A DNA stretch of 8,513 nt from DASPXK01 sp035637315 (GTDB lineage: Bacteria > Chloroflexota > UBA6077 > JACCZL01): positions 1 to 8,513 of the forward strand of contig DASPXK010000017.1 of NCBI GenBank assembly GCA_035637315.1, read 5' to 3'. Positions within the stretch are counted from its first letter, which is position 1, and each line of letters starts with the position of its first letter. Under the pieces are notes generated by a model. That model ran no database searches. It was not told where the DNA came from and was given only the letters and a program-made list of their open reading frames with translations. This document shows positions 1 through 6,452 of the stretch, piece by piece. Position numbers and translations under genes: made by a program.

Positions 1-662
1 CGAGACCAGATGAGCTTGGGGATCGGCAGATGCACGTTGAAGAGGGTCACGGGCCCGCGGGGCGTCTCTACCACCATTCGCTGGCTCCAGTGGCCGCCCT
101 CCGATAGCCGGAACGCCTCACAATCCTTCAGCGGGTAGCGGCTGAACACACCGCTGCCGGAAGCCCTGGGTGCTGGCCGAAGCGCGCGGTACGGGTACTC
201 CCGGCCCAGCGATTTGATGAGTGACTGGGCCGCGTCGGCCGTTAGCTCCTGAGAGGCCACCACGTCTGGGGCCTCTGCCGCCACAGCGGCAGCCAGATCG
301 GCGTGCCGCCGGTTGACGCCGAGCATGTTGAACGACATGATCTTCAGGTTCGAATAGACTGGCTGGGTGTCCTGCCGCCACCGGGCGAACAGGTGACCCC
401 AGTTCGCCACGAACGTCGCGGCCGAGGCAAGTCCAGCCAGGGTCAGCAGCCTGGAACGTAGTCCAAGCCCACCCAGGACGAGGACCGGCGCGGGCGCGAA
501 CCACCACGGCGCGAAGTCGTCCACCAATTCGACCAGACCGGCCACGTCGCCAGCCCTGGGGCGCGCGATGGCGTAGGCGAGCAGGCCAGCCGCGTAGGCT
601 GTCCCGGCTCCTACCAGGGCCGCCCGGGTCGTCCTGTCAGACGACACGCGTGCCGCCGCCAT
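1..662 (-). CDS. Endonuclease/exonuclease/phosphatase (EEP) family protein with N-terminal membrane helices, 3' part cut by window edge
   Basis: The 220 visible residues start at ATG 662 and run off position 1 with no stop. Residues about 13-33, 52-67 and 71-88 are hydrophobic, so the N-terminus probably spans the membrane several times. From about residue 104 an EEP fold begins: strand NLKIMSFNML with conserved Asn112, APDVVASQEL with the metal-binding Glu139, the GSGVFSRYPL strand at 169-178, and FNVHLP with His211. The later DxN and SDH catalytic motifs lie outside the window. The layout matches the integral-membrane EEP proteins common in bacteria, which are often annotated only as hydrolases. 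The family cleaves phosphodiester or phosphomonoester bonds; the substrate here is unknown. The start lies 9 bp after the upstream glycosidase stop, with a weak ribosome site (CTGGAAG), so translational coupling is likely. The family call is firm; the function is open. Confidence 0.85.
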   Translation of the reverse strand, partial: MAAARVSSDRTTRAALVGAGTAYAAGLLAYAIARPRAGDVAGLVELVDDFAPWWFAPAPVLVLGGLGLRSRLLTLAGLASAATFVANWGHLFARWRQDTQPVYSNLKIMSFNMLGVNRRHADLAAAVAAEAPDVVASQELTADAAQSLIKSLGREYPYRALRPAPRASGSGVFSRYPLKDCEAFRLSEGGHWSQRMVVETPRGPVTLFNVHLPIPKLIWS

Positions 663-671
663 GCTTCCAGG

Positions 672-2417
672 TCACGACTCGGGCGCTGACGCCAGTTGAA
701 GCTCGAGCCGATGCCGACCAGGAGGAGCCGGCGCCGCCAGCACGGCGTAGGTGTCGTCGCCAATCAACTCGATCTTGAGCGGGGCCGGCTGTTGGTCGAG
801 CAGGCCCCCCAGGAGGCCGGCCTGATCCGGTATGAGGACTCGGACACGCCCGGGGAGCGTGTGGTTGGTGTCCCACTCGAGCGCGATTCGATCCCCGGCG
901 TAGGTGTGCCAGTAGTCCAGCCAGCAGTCGCTGGGAGGGTGATAGGCATGGATGCCGCCGCTTTGCTGGCCCAGTCGAGGCGCCGCGGCGAAGCCGCCGG
1001 GCGAAAGCTCGACCCCGAACAGTCCGGCTAGGATCGCTTCAGCCATCGTCGCGGCCGCCCCGGCGTAAGCAGGCGAGCCGCCGTTCCTTCGGCTCCTCGG
1101 CTCTTGCCACTCTGTCACCTGGCCCGGCGTGCGGGCCCAGTCGCTTGCCACGAGGTCGAGATGGGCTCGCGCCAGGGTAGAGTAGCCATTCCAAAACTCG
1201 GCGCTGATCTGCATCCCGCCCCACCAGTCCCAGACGGCGCCGTTCTGGTAGCGGCCTGGAACCATCTGCGGATAATCGAAGTAGCCGGCCGGGTAGGGCG
1301 GATAGAGCGAGACGCCCGGCTTGGCGGCGCCAGCCGCGACGCGCGCCCTCTCGAGCGCTCTGAAGATCGCCCCGTGGTCGGCCGGCTTGGCCAGGCCGGT
1401 GGAGACGGCGACCGCGTTGGCGATGCTGATCATCTCGTCTTCATCGAAAGCGTGCTCGACCGGCGGGATGTGAATGTGAGTTCGATAGACGCCGCGGTCA
1501 GGCTGCCAGAGCCAGTCGGTCGCGGCCTGTCTGATAATTGTGGCCCGCGCCATCTGCAGATCGGCAAGGTCTTGGCGATCGGCCGCGCGGTTCATCTCGG
1601 CGAGCTCGAGCAGCGCCCGGTAGGTCCAGGCTTGATCGTAGATCGAGGCAGTCCACTCCCTTGGCTCCGGCGCGGCCGGGCCGGAAAGCGGGCCGCTGCC
1701 CGCCTCGACGTCGCCCCAGTCGGTGGTGTGGCCGCGCTTGATCAGTCCGAGCTGCGGCTCGAACCGGTGGCCGAAAAGCCAGCCCATCGCGTCGTTGAGA
1801 CGCTGGACGCGGGGTTTGCCGGCCTGCTGGTCGAGCAGCCAGCGAGGCCCGGCGCCCGCCTTGAAAGCCACGTACGCCATGTGAACGACGCTGGGCTCCT
1901 CATCAGAGGTCACCAGCGTCTTGATGGCTGTTGGGCCATCGCCGCCAACGACTCCACTCAGCGCGCCCGGGCCGGGCGGATAGAGCCAGAATCCGTCCGA
2001 CGGGTCGCCTCCCTGGCCGTCGAACTGAAGCTGGAGGAACTCTTCGACCGGCTTTGTCAGGAACGGCGCTTCGTAGAAGAACTGGGCGGCAGGCGCAATG
2101 GTGGCGCTGTCACGGGCGAAGATGAGCGCGTAATTCGCGCCCGCCCGGAAGCCGAAGAGGTCGCCGGATAGGCCCGACCAGCGCACCTCGTCCAGCTTCA
2201 GCGTGCGGTTAACCGACGTGCGCATCGCATTGACCTGGTCGTTGCCCTCGAGCCGCCAGGCGGTCTGGGCGATCGTGCCGGGTGACTCGCAGCCGGATTC
2301 GAAGTGTGACTGCTGCGCCAGGCCGGGCCGAGCCGAGGCCGGGAGAAATGCCGCGGTGGTGAAGAAGAACACGCTCAGGTAACGCAGGCGGCGAGCCAGG
2401 CCGGAGCGACTGGCCAT
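672..2417 (-). CDS. Exported six-hairpin glycosidase-like protein
   Basis: The protein has 581 residues. The N-terminus is a signal peptide: basic residues at 4-12, a hydrophobic core around 13-27, and a probable cleavage site near residue 34 (GLA then QQ). The central part reads as an (alpha/alpha)6 barrel, with DQAWTYRALLELAEM (261-275), the acidic DEDEMISIANAVAVSTGLA (325-343) and an aromatic Gly-rich stretch around 390-412 (YQNGAVWDWWGG). PAYAGAAATMAEAILAGLFG (449-468) resembles the last barrel helices of GH15, GH63 and debranching-enzyme-like proteins. GLIKRGHTTDWGDV (224-237) is also typical of such bacterial proteins. The last ~85 residues look like a beta-sandwich. I cannot fix a GH family or the catalytic acids, so substrate is not assigned. 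It probably acts outside the cytoplasmic membrane. The ATG at 2417 has no clear Shine-Dalgarno and abuts a 12-bp inverted repeat. It is the first gene of a unit with the EEP gene. Confidence 0.7.
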   Translation of the reverse strand: MASRSGLARRLRYLSVFFFTTAAFLPASARPGLAQQSHFESGCESPGTIAQTAWRLEGNDQVNAMRTSVNRTLKLDEVRWSGLSGDLFGFRAGANYALIFARDSATIAPAAQFFYEAPFLTKPVEEFLQLQFDGQGGDPSDGFWLYPPGPGALSGVVGGDGPTAIKTLVTSDEEPSVVHMAYVAFKAGAGPRWLLDQQAGKPRVQRLNDAMGWLFGHRFEPQLGLIKRGHTTDWGDVEAGSGPLSGPAAPEPREWTASIYDQAWTYRALLELAEMNRAADRQDLADLQMARATIIRQAATDWLWQPDRGVYRTHIHIPPVEHAFDEDEMISIANAVAVSTGLAKPADHGAIFRALERARVAAGAAKPGVSLYPPYPAGYFDYPQMVPGRYQNGAVWDWWGGMQISAEFWNGYSTLARAHLDLVASDWARTPGQVTEWQEPRSRRNGGSPAYAGAAATMAEAILAGLFGVELSPGGFAAAPRLGQQSGGIHAYHPPSDCWLDYWHTYAGDRIALEWDTNHTLPGRVRVLIPDQAGLLGGLLDQQPAPLKIELIGDDTYAVLAAPAPPGRHRLELQLASAPES

Positions 2418-2492
2418 CAGGTGCCGGCGAGGTGGGCGTGGAGCAGCAGGGTCTCCCTACCCGGCGAGTTTCGCCGTCCGCGCCGGCACCTG
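2418..2492 (-). promoter_or_regulatory. Candidate structured mRNA leader ending at the glycosidase start codon
   Basis: A perfect 12-bp inverted repeat (2418-2429 with 2481-2492, arm CAGGTGCCGGCG on the minus strand) closes a 51-nt interior. Inside are two smaller hairpins: CGGCG/CGCCG at 2462-2466 and 2472-2476 with a 5-nt loop, and AGGG/CCCT at 2448-2451 and 2455-2458 with a 3-nt loop. The outer stem ends at the base just before the ATG, so in mRNA it would bury the translation-initiation region. No strong ribosome site lies in this leader. The symmetry is seen directly; RNA folding and control are inference. GC richness makes some such matches expected by chance. Confidence 0.4.
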
Positions 2493-2519
2493 GCCGGAGC
2501 CGAACGAGCAGCGCGTGAG

Positions 2520-2548
2520 TTTACAGCGAGCCGTACACTCGGTGGCAA
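2520..2548 (-). promoter_or_regulatory. Candidate sigma70-type promoter for the glycosidase unit
   Basis: Reading the minus strand, TTGCCA (2548-2543; 5 of 6 to the -35 consensus) is followed after 17 bp by TGTAAA (2525-2520; 4 of 6 to the -10 consensus). The start point would be near 2513, giving a leader of about 95 nt that contains the whole inverted-repeat structure. This is a motif match only, so it is tentative. Confidence 0.35.
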
Positions 2549-2606
2549 GCCAAACGCTGGCGCGTTGCGAATTTGGAACGCGAGGCCAAACACCACGGAT
2601 GAGGTC

Positions 2607-2628
2607 GGTCGTTTAAAGTTAAACGTCC
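2607..2628. promoter_or_regulatory. AT-rich 22-bp dyad, candidate operator
   Basis: Arms CGTTTAA (2610-2616) and TTAAACG (2619-2625) are perfect inverted repeats around AG. Beyond one mismatched pair, GG (2607-2608) and CC (2627-2628) extend the symmetry. The length and two-fold symmetry suit a dimeric transcription factor site, and it lies between divergent genes about 60 bp upstream of the candidate -35 of the glycosidase unit. No regulator gene is in the window and the site family is not recognised. Confidence 0.4.
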
Positions 2629-2651
2629 GGCAAGCCATCTTGAATCCTTAC

Positions 2652-2711
2652 TGTCATCCTGAGCGAAGCGAAGGATCTCATGCACGTCACCAAAAGTATT
2701 TCGCTTCACTC
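2652..2711. repeat. Dispersed REP-like repeat with imperfect inverted arms
   Basis: The core TGTCATCCTGAGCGAAGCGA begins at 2652 and continues AGGATCT to 2678. From general knowledge, this sequence type recurs between genes in many bacterial genomes. GAGCGAAGCGAA (2661-2672) is matched in inverse at 2700-2711 by TTCGCTTCACTC, 11 of 12 positions, enclosing a 27-nt loop. The second arm is decayed compared with the usual mirror of this element. It could fold as a hairpin in the VanW leader. Copy number in the genome cannot be seen here. Confidence 0.6.
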
Positions 2712-2741
2712 TGCAGAGATTTCTAGCTTCTACGTGACCTC

Positions 2742-4613
2742 ATGCAACAAGCGGGAATGAACGAGCCGCCTCGCCCGAGCGCACTCTGGTTCCAACGGGC
2801 CTGGGTCTGGGTGATCGCGACGGCGCTGCTGATCGGGCTGTTTGCGCCGCTGGCCGCCATCGGCTGGTACCAGTATGAGCATGTTGGCCGGGTCTTCCGA
2901 GGGGTGAGCGCACTGGGCGTCGACCTGGGTGGGATGTCTCCCCAGGAAGCCGATCGGGCGCTGGCGGCTCGGGCTGGCGAGCTGATCGCCCGTCCGACAC
3001 TCATTCGGGCCGGCGACCAGCAGTGGCGGACCGACTGGGGGCGGCTGGGCCTTCGCCTGCCCACGGCGCCGATAATCGATCGCGCGGTGGCCGTCGGACG
3101 AGAGGGCAACCCGCTGCGGCGGCTGCGTGCCCAAACCGAGGCGCTCGGGGACGGCTACCGAGTCGGTGCCGAGGAGTTCTTCGACGAGAGCATCCTGACT
3201 CAGTTCGTCCAGGGCGTTGCCGGCCAGATCGATCGTCCAGTCCGCAACGCCCGCCTGGAGCTGCTCCCGGACTTGACCTTTGACTTCACCTCGGCGCAGA
3301 GCGGGCGAAAAGTCGACATAGACGAATCGCTCCGGCGGCTACGCGAGGCCGCCGATGTGGGAGCTGAGGTCGTCGATCTCCCGGTCGTGGTCACCGAGCC
3401 ACTCACGACCGACGATATGCGCTTGCCGGCTAAGGAGAGGGCGGAACGGATCATCGCCTCGCCTATTGGCCTCGAGTTCCGCGACCGACGTTGGACACTC
3501 GGTCGGCAGGACCTGGCCGATCTGCTCGTGTTCAGCGGCGGGCCCGGCATTCCGATCGACGTCAGACTGGATTCCGAGGCGCTGATGCCGCGCATCAAGG
3601 CTATCGCGGCAGAGGTCGCGCAGAAGCCTCAAGACGCGCGTCTGGACTGGAATCGAGGCAACCCACGGCCGATTCGGCCGAGCCTCGAGGGCCGCGAGCT
3701 CGACGCCGTCGAGGCAGCCCGACTGATCGCTCAGCGGGCCGACGGCGCGGAACGGACGATCCCCCTGCCTGTCAAGGTGATTCGACCGGCTGTCGACGCC
3801 GAGATGATCGGCCAGATGGGCATTCGCGAGCCGATCGAGAGCGCCACCACGTCGTTCGTCGGCGCGCTGCCCCAGAAGCAGCACAACATCAAGCTTGCGG
3901 TATCGCGGCTGAATGGGCTCGTCGTGCCACCCCGAAGTCTCTTCTCTTTCAACCGGGCACTCGGTCCCACCGCGCTGGACAACGGCTATCAGATTGCGCT
4001 CGGCATCACCAGCGATGGCAGTCAGGCCAGAACGGTGCCCTCCGTCGCCGGTGGGATCTGCCAGGTTGCCACCACGCTGTTCCAGCCGGTCTTCTGGGCC
4101 GGCTACCAGATCGAGGAGCGCCACTGGCACCTCTACTGGATCCCTGCCTACACGTCGAGAGGCCTGGTGGGTCTTGACGTAACGGTCGACGAAGACAGCG
4201 ACCTGGACTTCCGCTTCCAGAACAACTCAGACACCTATCTGCTCATTCAGGCCCGGGCGGACGATTCGAGCGTTACATTCGACCTCTACGGCACCAAGCC
4301 GGACTGGCAGGTGAAGGTGGACGGTCCCACCCTTACCGACACGAGACCGGCCGATCCGACCCCTGTGATCGAGCCCGTGCCAGCGCTTCCGGACGGCGAA
4401 CGGATCCTGGCCGAGTCGGCCCGCGAAGGCTTCGCGGCGAGCATCCTGCGAACGGTGATCGAGAATGGCAACCAGCGTCAGCTTCGACTCCAGAGCCGTT
4501 ACGTGCCGTCAAGAAATGTCACGCTGGTCGGGACCGGCGGCCGGCCGGTCGCGGCGCCTGGCTCCGAGAGCCAACTGAACCGCCCCGCCCCCGGCTCGAC
4601 GGGATCCAACTAG
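2742..4613 (+). CDS. VanW family protein, membrane-anchored, with two YoaR-type domains and a C-terminal G5-like region
   Basis: 623 residues from ATG 2742; an in-frame ATG at 2757 (after AGCGGGA) is an equally possible start. A single membrane helix at about residues 19-43 anchors the protein, with the bulk outside. VSALGVDLGGMSPQEADRAL (55-74) opens the usual YoaR region. Two PG_binding_4-like domains follow at about 97-217 and 247-345, the second containing EGRELDAVEAARLI (316-329). The VanW domain spans about 370-520, with PSVAGGICQVATTLF (433-447) its best-conserved motif. Residues 555-599 resemble a G5 domain, ending in SRYVPSRNVTLVGTG. The name comes from vancomycin-resistance clusters, but most bacterial members lie outside such clusters and have no proven function. 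A role in cell-wall binding or remodelling is inferred. It is transcribed alone and divergently from the glycosidase. Confidence 0.93.
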   Translation: MQQAGMNEPPRPSALWFQRAWVWVIATALLIGLFAPLAAIGWYQYEHVGRVFRGVSALGVDLGGMSPQEADRALAARAGELIARPTLIRAGDQQWRTDWGRLGLRLPTAPIIDRAVAVGREGNPLRRLRAQTEALGDGYRVGAEEFFDESILTQFVQGVAGQIDRPVRNARLELLPDLTFDFTSAQSGRKVDIDESLRRLREAADVGAEVVDLPVVVTEPLTTDDMRLPAKERAERIIASPIGLEFRDRRWTLGRQDLADLLVFSGGPGIPIDVRLDSEALMPRIKAIAAEVAQKPQDARLDWNRGNPRPIRPSLEGRELDAVEAARLIAQRADGAERTIPLPVKVIRPAVDAEMIGQMGIREPIESATTSFVGALPQKQHNIKLAVSRLNGLVVPPRSLFSFNRALGPTALDNGYQIALGITSDGSQARTVPSVAGGICQVATTLFQPVFWAGYQIEERHWHLYWIPAYTSRGLVGLDVTVDEDSDLDFRFQNNSDTYLLIQARADDSSVTFDLYGTKPDWQVKVDGPTLTDTRPADPTPVIEPVPALPDGERILAESAREGFAASILRTVIENGNQRQLRLQSRYVPSRNVTLVGTGGRPVAAPGSESQLNRPAPGSTGSN

Positions 4614-4626
4614 GCGGCGCTATACT
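4596..4626 (+). promoter_or_regulatory. Candidate promoter for the small secreted protein
   Basis: TATACT (4621-4626) within GCTATACT is a good -10 hexamer. TCGACG (4596-4601) is a poor -35 at a long 19-bp spacing. It straddles the VanW stop codon and would give a leader of about 100 nt before GTG 4732. The same GCTATACT octamer stands upstream of the M20 peptidase gene on the other strand, which adds slight support. Confidence 0.3.
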
Positions 4627-4731
4627 GGTGGTGGGCGGGCCGTCACCGCGGGTGCTGTTGGAGCGTTTCAGGAAGTGTGGGCGGCCACTGATGATCGGGG
4701 TGTGGCAAGTCGGACAGCGGGGGGCGTGTCG

Positions 4732-5232
4732 GTGAGACCTCGGCTCTGGTGCGTGACCATCGGCCTGCTTCTGCTGGCGCTGCCGCCCGCGCTGGCGCTG
4801 GCAGCCTCGGCCGAGCCGGTCTTCGGCGTGGCGACTGGCGAGATCGATGAGCCTGGCTCGCTGACCCCGCTTGGGAACGGCCGCTTCGCCATCCAGGATC
4901 GGGTTTACGCCGGCCGAAGCATTGGCCGCTCGATCGTCGACGAGTGGGCAGCCTGTTTCAGTGGTCCACTCTCCACGACTGAGGACTGGCTACTCGAAGC
5001 TCCCAGGATGGCAGGCGTGCACCAGAGCGTCGTCAGCATACGATCCGAGCGAGCCGTGCTCACGCTCCGCCTGCGCGGCCAGATGGAGTTTCCCAGCGCT
5101 TCGGGCACCTGGGAGATCCAGCACGCCACGGGCGCCTGCGCGAGCTTGGTGGGCGAGGGTCGCTACACGGCCAGTTTCTCAGCCAACAGCCCCGGGTACC
5201 GGCTGACGTTCGAGGGCCAGGTCCGCTCCTAG
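4732..5232 (+). CDS. Small secreted protein of unknown function
   Basis: From GTG 4732 the product is 166 residues; the start is chosen because a G-rich stretch (4719-4724) sits 7 nt upstream and a clean signal peptide follows directly. An upstream in-frame GTG at 4675 would add 19 residues without signal-like character. The signal peptide is about residues 1-27 (RPR, then GLLLLALPPALALAASA), with cleavage after ASA. The mature part is beta-rich with Cys75 and Cys136. SGTWEIQHATGACASLVGEG (124-143) recalls the glycine-rich turn of small beta-barrel folds such as the allene-oxide-cyclase or dirigent type, but this is only a fold-level resemblance. No catalytic motif is seen. The gene follows VanW by 118 bp and ends head-on against the next gene, sharing a CTAG. 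Confidence 0.7.
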   Translation: MRPRLWCVTIGLLLLALPPALALAASAEPVFGVATGEIDEPGSLTPLGNGRFAIQDRVYAGRSIGRSIVDEWAACFSGPLSTTEDWLLEAPRMAGVHQSVVSIRSERAVLTLRLRGQMEFPSASGTWEIQHATGACASLVGEGRYTASFSANSPGYRLTFEGQVRS

Positions 5233-5633
5233 CTGGGCTCTGGCTCGGGAACGAGGACCCGAAACTTCGTCGGAGGCGCTTCACGCTCATCGTCTTCGGC
5301 CGTCACTTCGTACCAGCCGCAGTCGTCGGACTGGACGGTATAGATGACTTCCTCAAAGTTGCCGTGCTTGTTGGCGCGCGTCCGGTCGTCGGCGACCTCG
5401 ACGCCGTCCTTGCACGAGCCGCCCATCCCCGTAACTTCGTAATGGACGTGCGCGTGGGGTGTAAAGCGCATGCCGATCAATTTGACGTCCTCGCCGGCCT
5501 CGTAGATCGGACTCTCCATCTTGATCTTGGCCTCCGATCGTTTGCCGGCGAGCGCCGGCGACCCGAGGCCGAACAGGAGCATGCCTACAGCCAGGAGAGT
5601 GGTGGCCCGCAGCCAGCGCCCATATCGATGCAT
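5229..5633 (-). CDS. Small exported protein with one Ig-like domain, unknown function
   Basis: 134 residues from ATG 5633. That start has GGAGG 7 nt upstream and is followed at once by a signal peptide (residues 1-29, cleavage near SPALA-GK); the frame stays open to 6008 but that part overlaps the next gene. The mature region IYEAGEDVKLIGMRFTPHAH (43-62) followed by HGNFEEVIYTV (90-100) has the rhythm of bacterial Ig-like or TIG-like beta-sandwiches, where an opening GE-V-L-G-F-P segment leads into a G-F strand. Cys74 and Cys105 could form a disulfide. The C-terminus ends in a short Pro/Glu tail. It is probably secreted or surface-attached; ligand and role are unknown. It lies 110 bp downstream of another exported unknown on the same strand but has its own candidate promoter. 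Confidence 0.75.
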   Translation of the reverse strand: MHRYGRWLRATTLLAVGMLLFGLGSPALAGKRSEAKIKMESPIYEAGEDVKLIGMRFTPHAHVHYEVTGMGGSCKDGVEVADDRTRANKHGNFEEVIYTVQSDDCGWYEVTAEDDEREAPPTKFRVLVPEPEPS

Positions 5634-5665
5634 GACGACGCCTCCGTCATGACTCCCACACCAAT

Positions 5666-5695
5666 AGCATAACGAAGCATGGTGGTCCCGGTCAT
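5666..5695 (-). promoter_or_regulatory. Candidate promoter for the Ig-like exported protein
   Basis: On the minus strand ATGACC (5695-5690; 4 of 6) is followed after 18 bp by TATGCT (5671-5666; 4 of 6). The predicted start point near 5659 leaves about 25 nt before the ATG, with the strong GGAGG site inside it. The -35 region lies within a perfect inverted repeat (CCCGGT, 5-nt loop, ACCGGG; 5687-5703), which might be an operator. It lacks a T-tract, so it is not a clear terminator for the upstream gene. Motif-level evidence only. Confidence 0.3.
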
Positions 5696-5743
5696 GTACC
5701 GGGCGAGCGCCACGCGGCGTACTCGTGGCCCGAGGCCGGCGTG

Positions 5744-6451
5744 TTACGGCTGGTCGAGGATTTCCTGGCGACAGTTGTTGATGTAGTCGCCATCGACCTG
5801 GATGCGGTAGGTGAAACGAACGTACTGGGTGCCATCGCGATTCACGCCGTAGAGCTGAGCGACGATCCCGTCCGTTCGGCGCCCGGGCCACGACGGGTCC
5901 TCGGCGTTCCAGCACTCGACCGGGTAGCCCCGAAAAGCGGTGTGCCGCACGTCGCCCCACGAGCTGAAATGGAAATCCTGGCCTTCGAAATCGCGCTTGA
6001 CGTAGCACAGCAGCCAGGAATCGCTCATCGGCTGGCCAATCACGATGATTCGTGGTGGTGGACCTGGAATGTATTCGCTAGGTGGGCCGCAGTCCGACTC
6101 GTCGATGCCTGGTGGGGTGGCTGCGGCGGACGCGACGGGCGCCGCCGAGTTGTCGCCGGCGGGAGGGACGTCCCCGGTTTGAGGTGGCTCCGAGGTGCTG
6201 GCGTCGGTAGACGGTGGCGCACTGGTTGGCGTCGCCCGCGGACGGGGGGTCGGGGTTGGGGTCGCGGTCGAGCGGGGGCGCGGTGTCGGTGTGGGCGTCG
6301 CCGTGGGCGTCTTACTCGGCGCCAGGACAAGCCGGCCCGGCTCGCACCGGCCTGGCTCGCAGCCCGTGCCCATTGCGACCGACGCCGATGCAGCGGCAAG
6401 CACTAGCAGCAGCCCCGCCAGAATCGATCCGGGCAGGTAGCGTGAAACCAT
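5744..6451 (-). CDS. Exported protein with Thr/Pro/Arg linker and Cys-rich C-terminal domain, unknown function
   Basis: 235 residues from ATG 6451; an in-frame TTG at 6478 is less likely because it lacks a ribosome site and would put extra residues before the signal peptide. Residues about 9-28 form a hydrophobic export signal. CEPGR occurs twice in tandem at 31-40; the context GTGC is a poor lipobox. Residues 48-79 form a low-complexity Thr/Pro/Arg linker containing a tandem TATPTPTPRPR (50-60 and 62-72). A Ser/Ala/Pro-rich stretch runs to about 115. The remaining ~115 residues are a compact domain with Cys121, Cys149, Cys180 and Cys227 and many aromatics, for example FHFSSWGDV (160-168) and YVRFTYRIQVDGDYINNC (210-227). 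The layout suggests a surface protein holding a disulfide-bonded domain away from the membrane. I recognise no family. Confidence 0.75.
   Translation of the reverse strand: MVSRYLPGSILAGLLLVLAAASASVAMGTGCEPGRCEPGRLVLAPSKTPTATPTPTPRPRSTATPTPTPRPRATPTSAPPSTDASTSEPPQTGDVPPAGDNSAAPVASAAATPPGIDESDCGPPSEYIPGPPPRIIVIGQPMSDSWLLCYVKRDFEGQDFHFSSWGDVRHTAFRGYPVECWNAEDPSWPGRRTDGIVAQLYGVNRDGTQYVRFTYRIQVDGDYINNCRQEILDQP
6233..6304 (-). repeat. Protein-level tandem repeat encoding the Thr/Pro/Arg linker
   Basis: Two 36-bp units encode 12 residues each; TATPTPTPRPR is identical in both and only the last residue differs (Ser, then Ala). Third codon positions have diverged between the units, so the repeat is kept at protein level rather than being a very recent DNA duplication. 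Confidence 0.7.
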
Positions 6452-6452
6452 A

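Larger units (their letters stand above)
2418..2741. other. Divergent intergenic region (324 bp), no gene
   Basis: This separates the minus-strand glycosidase unit from the plus-strand VanW-family gene. It contains, in order, the structured leader (2418-2492), a candidate minus-strand promoter (2520-2548), an AT-rich dyad (2607-2628) and a dispersed repeat (2652-2711). A 73-codon minus-strand ORF (2417-2638) ends in a TGATG overlap with the glycosidase start, but its composition (Arg/Pro/Ala rich, no ribosome site) does not look like a protein. The local base composition around 2605-2720 is clearly less GC-rich than the flanking genes. No clear promoter for the VanW gene was found. Confidence 0.7.

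Noticed and set aside
1104..2171. Plus-strand 355-codon open frame inside the glycosidase gene
   Set aside because: It is antisense to a gene with clear family features, rich in Arg/Ala/Val/Gly, and has no domain; this is a normal by-product of high GC.
2417..2638. 73-codon minus-strand frame ending in a TGATG overlap with the glycosidase start
   Set aside because: The overlap suggests coupling, but the composition is not protein-like, there is no ribosome site, and it crosses the AT-rich dyad and the candidate promoter.
3339..4130. Minus-strand 263-codon open frame opposite the VanW-family gene
   Set aside because: It mirrors codon structure of the VanW gene and has no ribosome site or domain.
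2742..4613. A vancomycin-resistance determinant, suggested by the VanW name
   Set aside because: No vanHAX, vanY or vanRS genes are nearby, and VanW/YoaR proteins are common without any link to resistance.
5634..6008. N-terminal extension of the Ig-like protein frame
   Set aside because: It would place 125 residues before a perfect signal peptide and overlap the neighbouring gene; GGAGG supports the start at 5633.
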